A program made the translations under genes and the position numbers. A DNA stretch of 11,770 bases from an uncultured Clostridia bacterium (GTDB taxonomy: Bacteria > Bacillota > Clostridia > Oscillospirales > Acutalibacteraceae): NCBI GenBank assembly GCA_947626485.1, contig CANQSG010000054.1, positions 1-11,770 of the forward strand. The letters are read 5' to 3'. Shown in pieces: positions 7,038 through 11,770 of this stretch. Within the stretch, counting starts at the first letter, position 1. The number at the start of each line of letters is the position of its first letter. The notes below the pieces were generated by a model, which worked only from the letters and a program-made list of their open reading frames with translations, was not told the origin of the DNA and did not search any database.

Positions 7038-7069
7038 GCGGTTCGGCGCAAAAACCGGACCGCTTTTTT
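7028..7069. terminator. Terminator after the DUF5685-J-protein-membrane protein operon
   Basis: Arms at 7038-7046 and 7055-7063 form a 9-bp stem with one G-T wobble and an 8-base loop, and A-T pairs extend it. On the minus strand TTTACATTTT (7037-7028) follows, which would end the upstream operon (last stop at 7112). On the plus strand the tail is a cleaner T6 (7064-7069), although no plus-strand gene is nearby, so it may also block antisense transcription. Confidence 0.78.
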
Positions 7070-7098
7070 GAAATTTTTTCGTTTTTTCGGGATTTTTT
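7064..7098 (-). repeat. Four phased A6 tracts upstream of the operon A promoter
   Basis: Read on the minus strand, A6 runs lie at 7098-7093, 7087-7082, 7079-7074 and 7069-7064. Successive starts are 11, 8 and 10 bases apart, close to one helical turn. Their centres are about 64 to 93 bases upstream of the predicted transcription start. Phased A-tracts bend DNA and can raise promoter activity. They may instead be left over from T-rich terminator tails. Confidence 0.5.
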
Positions 7099-7111
7099 CG
7101 CCGAAACGGGG

Positions 7112-7663
7112 TCAACCGCGGCGGCCGCCCTGCCGAAACAGGCGCGAGATCGAGGGGTGGAGACGGAGCATATAGAGCTGCGCGACCCGCTCGACGGCGA
7201 CGTCGTAGACCCGAAAGACGGCGTTGCCGAGCAGCAGCAGCGCGGCGGCGCCCCAGACGCCCCAGGCGCCGAAATCGGCGGGCGTCACGTCCGAAAGGAG
7301 GATCGACAGCCCGCAGGCCGCGAACACGGCGGCGTTGAAGACGAGGAATTTGACGAGATAGCCGAGGGGGCGGGGGCGCAGGCGGTCGAGACGGCCTTTC
7401 AGAATGGGATAATAGCCGAAAAAGACGATATAGAGCAGCTTCGCCTCGGGCTCCGCCAGGAAAAAGACCAACACCGCCGTGACGACGTAGGCGCCGAGCG
7501 CCCAGAGCGACCCGGCCTCGATGACGGCGGCGATCAGCAAAATGCCGGAAAGCGCGGGAATGGCGTAGGTCAAAAAGGGAAAGTAAGAGGCGAGCATCAG
7601 CGCGGCGCCGACCGCCGAGAGCATGCCGCAGAGGGCGATCTTGCCGCTTTTGGGGGAAGCCAT
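7112..7663 (-). CDS. Conserved small membrane protein of unknown function
   Basis: A 183-residue protein with five or six hydrophobic helices, at roughly residues 10-28, 32-50, 53-70, 75-88, 104-124 and 134-152. The tail (about 155-183) is basic and cytosolic in the simplest topology. Recognisable blocks are SGKIALCGMLSAVGAALM at the start, FPFLTYAIPALSG (28-40) and FFGYYPILK (81-89). I recall similar small hypothetical membrane proteins in Clostridia. The general look recalls small-molecule transporter S-components, but I cannot assign a family. The start ATG 7663 has GAGGTGG (7674-7668) just upstream. It follows the J-protein gene by 22 bases and is the last gene before the terminator, so it is probably co-transcribed with the J-protein and DUF5685 genes. 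Confidence 0.8.
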   Translation of the reverse strand: MASPKSGKIALCGMLSAVGAALMLASYFPFLTYAIPALSGILLIAAVIEAGSLWALGAYVVTAVLVFFLAEPEAKLLYIVFFGYYPILKGRLDRLRPRPLGYLVKFLVFNAAVFAACGLSILLSDVTPADFGAWGVWGAAALLLLGNAVFRVYDVAVERVAQLYMLRLHPSISRLFRQGGRRG

Positions 7664-7685
7664 AAAACCACCTCGGTTTTCGGGT

Positions 7686-8288
7686 TCAGCAGCAGCGGAT
7701 CAGGTCGCCGCCCATACATTCGCAGCAGCAGTCGGCGCAGATGAGGCCGGAGCACATGTCGCAAGCCGAGCAGTTGCCGCCCATGTTGCGATTCGTGCGG
7801 TAGGGATTGTAGCCCTGCCCCGACGCCTGGCGCTGGACGTTCTGGAAAGCGGTGCGGTATTCGGGGTTGTCGGGCGCCATGCGGCAGGCGGTGGAAAAGC
7901 TGGTATAGGCGCCGTCGAGCCAGCCGCGGCGGTAGAGCACGGTGCCGTTCAGGAAGTACCATTCGGCGTCGCGGTTCTGGGGCGGCACCCCGTCGAGCAG
8001 CTCCTGCGCCTCCTCGAGGCGGCCGCCTTGGATCAGGCTGCGGACGTCCTGAAAGGCGGAGGAGGTGTCGTCATCGAAGGCGTCGTACACCGTGCCGCGG
8101 CGGCGGCGTTCGTTCATGATCTTATCGTAGGCGGCGTTGATCTCGTCCATCTTTGCCGCCGCCTCCGCCGACTGCGCGGTCGCGCCCCCGTCGGGCTGAT
8201 ATTTGCGCGCCAGCTCGCGGTAGGCGTCCTTGACCTGCGCATCGGTCGCGCCCCGCTCGATACCGAGCACGGCATAGGGATCTTTCAT
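7686..8288 (-). CDS. J-domain protein with QPD motif, TPR-like middle and Cys-rich tail
   Basis: A 200-residue DnaJ-type protein. The J-domain spans residues 4-60 (DPYAVLGIERGATDAQVKDAY..ELARKY..). The catalytic HPD, which in J-domains triggers Hsp70 ATP hydrolysis, reads Q31-P32-D33, with codon CAG in place of a His codon. Residues ~77-152 look like two TPR-type helix pairs (DVRSLIQGGRLEEAQELL; AEWYFLNGTVLYRRGWLDGAYTSFSTACRMAPDNPEY). A short Asn/Gln/Tyr spacer leads to a tail (171-200) with ten cysteines in NCSACDMC, CADCCCEC and GGDLIRCC, possibly a metal- or lipid-binding or membrane-apposed end. The ATG 8288 overlaps the DUF5685 stop as ATGA. The loss of His suggests it does not act as a normal Hsp70 co-chaperone, or has become an adaptor. 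Partner unknown. Confidence 0.87.
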   Translation of the reverse strand: MKDPYAVLGIERGATDAQVKDAYRELARKYQPDGGATAQSAEAAAKMDEINAAYDKIMNERRRRGTVYDAFDDDTSSAFQDVRSLIQGGRLEEAQELLDGVPPQNRDAEWYFLNGTVLYRRGWLDGAYTSFSTACRMAPDNPEYRTAFQNVQRQASGQGYNPYRTNRNMGGNCSACDMCSGLICADCCCECMGGDLIRCC

Positions 8289-9136
8289 GCGGATAACTCC
8301 TTTTTCATGGTTTCTTCCAATCCGAGGTAGAGAATATTACCGAGGATGTCCCGGCACTTTTGAATGTCGAGCGCCTCGAAGGACTGCTGCATTTCGGACA
8401 GACAAAGGTAAAGCTGCGGCGTCACGCGCTCGCGCGCGAAGGCGGCGGGGTCGACGTTTTCCGGCAGCGAGAGCCGCAGGGCGTTGTAGCCGCCGGATTG
8501 CAGGTCGGCGGGCAGGTCGGCGGCGGCGTCAAGCAGGTAAATGAACCGCCCGAGGCAGTAGCCGAGCCGGGCGAGCGCCCGGCGGTCGCAGGGGTCGTCG
8601 CTGCAAAAGGCGAGCAGCGTCTCGAGCAGCTTCGCCGTCGGCTCGCAGGCGCGGTCGAGGTCGCCGCAGCCGTCGGCTTCGAGCTGCTGCTGCGCCGCCA
8701 AATACGCGCTTGCGGCGGATTCCACGGCGGGATAGGCGGCGGACGCCTTGCGGTGTCCCCGGCGGAAGGTCAGCCGCAGCAGGCGGTAGCCGAGGCGCTT
8801 AAAGCCCTTCTCGTCGGCGATGTTGTCCCCGATTTTGTAATACAGCAAAATCATGGCGGCGGCGGCGGGAAAGTCGAAATCCCCGTCGGGGTCGCGGCAA
8901 TAGTTGCACTTTTTCACCGGGCAAAAGGCGCAGGCGCGGCGCTCGAGCCCGGCGAAGGTCGGGCGGAAGGACAGGCGCAGCAGCGCGAGGAAGGTGAAAT
9001 CGTAGCTGAGGGTCAGGCGGCTGAGGATGCCGTACTTGCGGCCGAGTTGGCGGCAGAGGGTACAATAGACCGCTTTGTAAAACTCGAACTCCTTGACGCG
9101 CAACTCGGGTTTGCAGGTGCGGACGTATCCGAACAC
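8285..9136 (-). CDS. DUF5685 family protein
   Basis: A 283-residue, largely helical protein that I recognise as DUF5685-like; its function is not known. Cysteines are paired near the N-terminus: CTLC (25-28), then C69, C72, C77 and C80 in ACAFCPVKKCNYC, as for a metal site. Two Asp-rich helices follow: YYKIGDNIADEK (99-110) and IYLLDAAADLPADLQSGGYN (199-218). Pairs of acidic motifs on helices of this kind recall all-alpha isoprenoid synthases, but that is inference only. The start is GTG 9136, with AGGAG (9150-9146) nine bases upstream. It overlaps the J-protein start by four bases (ATGA), so the two are probably made together and may work together. No signal peptide or clear membrane segment is seen. 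Confidence 0.82.
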   Translation of the reverse strand: MFGYVRTCKPELRVKEFEFYKAVYCTLCRQLGRKYGILSRLTLSYDFTFLALLRLSFRPTFAGLERRACAFCPVKKCNYCRDPDGDFDFPAAAAMILLYYKIGDNIADEKGFKRLGYRLLRLTFRRGHRKASAAYPAVESAASAYLAAQQQLEADGCGDLDRACEPTAKLLETLLAFCSDDPCDRRALARLGYCLGRFIYLLDAAADLPADLQSGGYNALRLSLPENVDPAAFARERVTPQLYLCLSEMQQSFEALDIQKCRDILGNILYLGLEETMKKELSA

Positions 9137-9160
9137 AGGCGCTCGCTCCTCTCTTTTCTT

Positions 9161-9166
9161 ATTGTA
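9161..9166 (-). promoter_or_regulatory. Possible -10 box for the DUF5685 operon
   Basis: TACAAT (5/6) lies 24 bases before the GTG start of the DUF5685 gene, giving a very short leader. No good -35 box stands 16-18 bases upstream (ACGTTC at 17). No terminator stem was found after the uvrA stop in the 70-base gap 9137-9206, so read-through from uvrA is an alternative. Confidence 0.3.
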
Positions 9167-9206
9167 CCGTATTTCGGCGCGCAGAACGTGAATAATGTGT
9201 AAATAT

Positions 9207-10928
9207 TTAGAGCATTTTCTTTAAAAATTGCCCGGTATAAGATGTTTCACACGCCGCGACCTGCTCCGGCGTGCCGGTGCAGACCACTTCCCCGCCCCGG
9301 AACCCGCCCTCGGGGCCGAGGTCGATGATGTAGTCGGCGGTCTTGATGACGTCGAGATTGTGCTCGATGACGAGGACGGTGTTGCCCGCCTCGACCAGCC
9401 GCTGGAGCACGTCGATGAGCTTGTGGACGTCGGCGGTGTGCAGCCCGGTCGTCGGCTCGTCGAGGATATAGATGGTGCGGCCGGTGCCGCGGCGGGAGAG
9501 CTCCGCCGCCAGCTTGACGCGCTGGGCTTCGCCGCCCGACAGCGTCGTCGCGGGCTGGCCGATCTTGATATACCCGAGCCCGACGTCGAAGAGGGTCTTT
9601 AGCTTCCGGTGGATCTTGGGCAGGCTCTCGAAGAAGTGCATGCCCTCCTCGACCGTCATTTCGAGCACGTCGAAAATGCTCTTGTCCTTATAATGCACGC
9701 CGAGGGTCTCGCGGTTGTAACGGCTGCCGCCGCAGACCTCGCAGGGCACGTAGATGTCGGGCAGGAAGTGCATTTCGATTTTTAAAATCCCGTCGCCCTG
9801 GCAGGCCTCGCACCGGCCGCCCTTGACGTTGAAGGAAAAGCGCCCCGCCGTGTAGCCCCGCGCCTTGGCGTCCTTCGTTGCGGCGAAAAGCTCGCGGATG
9901 TCGGTGAAAACGCCGGTGTAGGTCGCCGGGTTAGAGCGCGGCGTCCGCCCGATGGGCGACTGGTCGATGTTGATGACCTTGTCGAGGTGCTCGATGCCCT
10001 CCATCGCCCGGTGCTTGCCGGGAAAGAGCTTCGCGCCGTTGCAGGCGACCGCCAACCGCTGATAGATGATCTCGTTGACAAGGCTCGATTTGCCCGAGCC
10101 CGAAACGCCGGTGACGCAGACGAAGGCGCCCAGCGGGATCGAGACGTCGATGGATTTGAGATTGTTTTCGGCGGCGCCGCGCACCGTCAAAAAGGAGCCG
10201 TTGCCCTTGCGGCGGACGGCGGGCACCGGGATCTTGCGGCGGCCGGAAAGGTAGTCGCCGGTGATGGAAGCGGGGCAGTTGACGACGTCGTTCAGGCTGC
10301 CGGCGCAGACGACCTCGCCCCCGTGGATGCCGGCGCCGGGACCGATGTCAACGATGTAATCGGCGGCGCGGATGGTGTCCTCATCGTGCTCGACGACGAT
10401 CAGGGTGTTGCCGAGATCGCGCAGCTGGCGCAGGGTGGCGAGCAGGCGGTCGTTGTCGCGCTGGTGCAGCCCGATGCTGGGCTCGTCGAGGATATACAGC
10501 ACCCCCATCAGCGAGGAGCCGATCTGGGTCGCGAGGCGGATGCGCTGGCTCTCGCCGCCCGAAAGGGTGCCCGAGGCGCGGCCGAGCGAGAGGTAATCGA
10601 GCCCGACGCTCTCTAAAAAATGCAGGCGGGAAAGGATCTCCTTCAAGATCGGGCGGGCGATCTGCTCGTCGCGGGCGGAGAATTGCAGCCCCTCGAAAAA
10701 GGCGATCGCGTCGACGATCGAAAGGCCGCAGACGTAGGTGATGTTTTTGCCGCCGACCGTGACGGCGAGGGATTCGGGCTTCAGGCGCTCGCCGTGGCAG
10801 TCGGGGCAGTCGCACTCCCGCATGCTCGTCTCGATCTCGGTGCGCATGAAGTCGCTCGTCGTCTCTTTATAGCGGCGGAATGACGCCCTCGAAGGTGGCT
10901 TCGTACTTCCCGCCGCCCCAGTTGGCAT
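9207..10928 (-). CDS. uvrA: UvrA, C-terminal fragment after frameshift
   Basis: This is the second part of the excinuclease ABC damage-sensing ATPase. Homology begins at RRYKETTSDFMR (from 10877). The open frame runs back to ATG 10928, but those first 17 residues are a shifted reading of the upstream part. Intact features are the DCPDCHGERLKPE block, the first ABC signature LSGGESQRIRL with its Walker B LYILDEPSIGL, the second Walker A GVSGSGKSS (10109-10080), the zinc module CEAC...CEVC, the second signature LSGGEAQRVKL, Walker B IYILDEPTTGL and the ending FLKKML. Nothing in this part is decayed. Alone it would lack the first Walker A and the N-terminal UvrB-binding region. A start at 10928 has only a weak ribosome site, so separate translation is doubtful. 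Confidence 0.88.
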   Translation of the reverse strand: MPTGAAGSTKPPSRASFRRYKETTSDFMRTEIETSMRECDCPDCHGERLKPESLAVTVGGKNITYVCGLSIVDAIAFFEGLQFSARDEQIARPILKEILSRLHFLESVGLDYLSLGRASGTLSGGESQRIRLATQIGSSLMGVLYILDEPSIGLHQRDNDRLLATLRQLRDLGNTLIVVEHDEDTIRAADYIVDIGPGAGIHGGEVVCAGSLNDVVNCPASITGDYLSGRRKIPVPAVRRKGNGSFLTVRGAAENNLKSIDVSIPLGAFVCVTGVSGSGKSSLVNEIIYQRLAVACNGAKLFPGKHRAMEGIEHLDKVINIDQSPIGRTPRSNPATYTGVFTDIRELFAATKDAKARGYTAGRFSFNVKGGRCEACQGDGILKIEMHFLPDIYVPCEVCGGSRYNRETLGVHYKDKSIFDVLEMTVEEGMHFFESLPKIHRKLKTLFDVGLGYIKIGQPATTLSGGEAQRVKLAAELSRRGTGRTIYILDEPTTGLHTADVHKLIDVLQRLVEAGNTVLVIEHNLDVIKTADYIIDLGPEGGFRGGEVVCTGTPEQVAACETSYTGQFLKKML

Positions 10929-11769
10929 CGCGCTCGAAAACGAGCTTCTGGTCGCCCGAGCCGTAGAGCAGGACGTCCTGCGCCTCCTTCGGAATGTCGC
11001 GAAACGGGGTGTCGAGCGAGAAGCCGAAGTGCTTGGCGATGCCGCGATAATACATCGAGGCGATGGTCGTCTGCTTCGTAAAGCCCCAGCCGAGCATGCC
11101 CCAGCCCGAGGCGCGGATGGCGCTGTCGTTCAGCGAGCGGTCGGGGTTCGGGACGACGAGGGCGGGGTCGACCTTCATAAATTTGCCGATGCCGGTGCAG
11201 GTCGGGCAGGCGCCGAAGGGGCTGTTGAAGGAGAACATCGTCGGGGTCAGCTCCGGCACGCCGACGCCGTGCTCCTCGCAGGCGTAATTCTGCGAAAAAC
11301 GCAGGGTGCGGTCGCCGGCGTCGACGAGCAGCAGCCCGTCCGCGAGGCCCGACGCGGTCTCGACGCTGTCGGCGAGGCGGCTGCGCACGTCGGGGCGGAC
11401 GACGAGCCGGTCGACGACGATCTCGATGTTGTGCTTTTTCTTTTTATCGAGGGAAATATCCTCGGAAAGATCGTGGAGCTCGCCGTCGATCCGCACCCGG
11501 ACGTAGCCCGCCTTGCGCGCCTCCTCGAGCGGCTTTTTGTGTTCGCCCTTGCGGCCGCGGACGACGGGGGCGAGCACCTGCACGCGGGTGCCCTCGGGCA
11601 GCTGCAGCACCCGGTCGACGATCTGGTCGGTGCTTTGCTGGGCGATCTCCCGCCCGCAGACCGGGCAGTGCGGCACGCCGACGCGGGCGAAGAGCAGCCG
11701 GAGATAATCGTAGATTTCCGTGACGGTGCCGACGGTGGAACGCGGGTTTTTCGAGGTCGTCTTCTGGTC
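10867..11769 (-). CDS. uvrA: UvrA, N-terminal part up to frameshift (partial)
   Basis: The visible reading starts inside the gene with DQKTTSKNPRSTVGTVTEIYDYLRLLFARVG, the conserved stretch shortly after the first Walker A, which lies outside the window. It continues through PHCPVCGREI, the UvrB-interaction region with RGRKGEHKKPLEEARKAGYVRVRIDG, and the first zinc module, ACEEHGVGVPELTPTMFSFNSPFGACPTCTGIG. The C-x-x-H half of that module replaces the C-x-x-C of E. coli; I recall this variant in Clostridia, so I do not read it as damage. The frame ends early at TAA 10869-10867, after EGVIPPL. As a product it would be a truncated protein with no ABC signature or Walker B. Two-way binding of UvrB and DNA damage checking would not be supported by it alone. 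Confidence 0.9.
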   Translation of the reverse strand, partial: DQKTTSKNPRSTVGTVTEIYDYLRLLFARVGVPHCPVCGREIAQQSTDQIVDRVLQLPEGTRVQVLAPVVRGRKGEHKKPLEEARKAGYVRVRIDGELHDLSEDISLDKKKKHNIEIVVDRLVVRPDVRSRLADSVETASGLADGLLLVDAGDRTLRFSQNYACEEHGVGVPELTPTMFSFNSPFGACPTCTGIGKFMKVDPALVVPNPDRSLNDSAIRASGWGMLGWGFTKQTTIASMYYRGIAKHFGFSLDTPFRDIPKEAQDVLLYGSGDQKLVFERDANWGGGKYEATFEGVIPPL

Positions 11770-11770
11770 G

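Larger units (their letters stand above)
9207..11769 (-). pseudogene. uvrA: uvrA interrupted by a frameshift, 5' end beyond the window
   Basis: The two uvrA parts together form one continuous UvrA, in frames that differ by one base. The first frame reads ...TFEGVIPPL and stops at TAA 10869-10867; the second picks up as RRYKETTSDFMR at 10877. The family normally reads VIPxLxRRYxET without a break, so about four residues and the frame are missing, consistent with an 11-base deletion. All other motifs are intact, so the lesion is recent or an assembly error. If real, nucleotide excision repair would be lost unless another uvrA exists. Confidence 0.8.

Noticed and set aside
10866..10878. Programmed +1 frameshifting at CTA-TAA-A as a rescue of uvrA, as in prfB
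   Set aside because: No Shine-Dalgarno-like spur lies just upstream, the P-site tRNA would re-pair poorly, the product would still lack ERRY, and uvrA is not known to use recoding.
11230..11290. First UvrA zinc module reading C-x-x-H instead of C-x-x-C as an inactivating change
   Set aside because: ACEEHG-type versions occur, to my knowledge, in intact UvrA proteins of Clostridia.
1..11770. CRISPR arrays, tRNA or rRNA genes, insertion sequences, attachment sites
   Set aside because: No regularly spaced repeats, cloverleaf-type sequences, transposase motifs or flanking direct repeats were seen; gaps between genes are all short.

Overview
The window reads as chromosomal DNA from a GC-rich member of the Clostridia, most likely the Oscillospiraceae/Ruminococcaceae group, probably an uncultured gut or rumen lineage. 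This is inferred from four things: the fused ispH-S1 gene, which is characteristic of Clostridia; the oxidoreductase-cmk-plsC-ispH/S1 gene order; a DUF5685 / Cys-tailed J-protein / membrane-protein trio; and strong G/C bias at third codon positions. No insertion sequence, phage gene, tRNA, rRNA or CRISPR array was seen.

Layout, left to right. The 3' end of a Zn/Cd-type P1B ATPase gene (+) runs to 508 and ends at a bidirectional terminator. All other genes are on the minus strand. A cytoplasmic GH20-type glycosidase occupies 2171-585. Operon A is transcribed from a very good sigma-A promoter (-35 at 7037-7032, -10 at 7014-7009). It encodes an HI0933-family flavoprotein (6922-5675), CMP kinase (5678-5016), a PlsC acyltransferase (5019-4399) and an IspH-ribosomal protein S1 fusion (4402-2258), and ends at a terminator at 2240-2201. 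Each of its three junctions is a 4-base stop/start overlap (ATGA, ATGA, GTGA), so translation is probably coupled along the operon. Operon B, further right, encodes a DUF5685 protein (9136-8285), a J-domain protein with a Cys-rich tail (8288-7686) and a small membrane protein (7663-7112). The last stretch is uvrA (11769-9207), which enters from the right edge and is broken by a frameshift near 10870.

Operon A joins precursor and membrane supply (CMP phosphorylation, phosphatidate synthesis, IPP/DMAPP production) to translation through S1. The fusion gene carries a strong Shine-Dalgarno and ATG exactly at the IspH/S1 junction, and a promoter-like sequence in an AT-rich patch upstream of it. 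S1 might therefore also be made separately.

The points most worth a second look are: (1) the uvrA frameshift, which is explained exactly by an 11-base deletion between 7-base direct repeats; (2) the internal start signals in ispH-S1; (3) a J-domain whose HPD motif reads QPD, in an uncharacterised three-gene module; (4) a compact control region at 6960-7098 where a terminator, promoter, +1 palindrome and phased A-tracts overlap.
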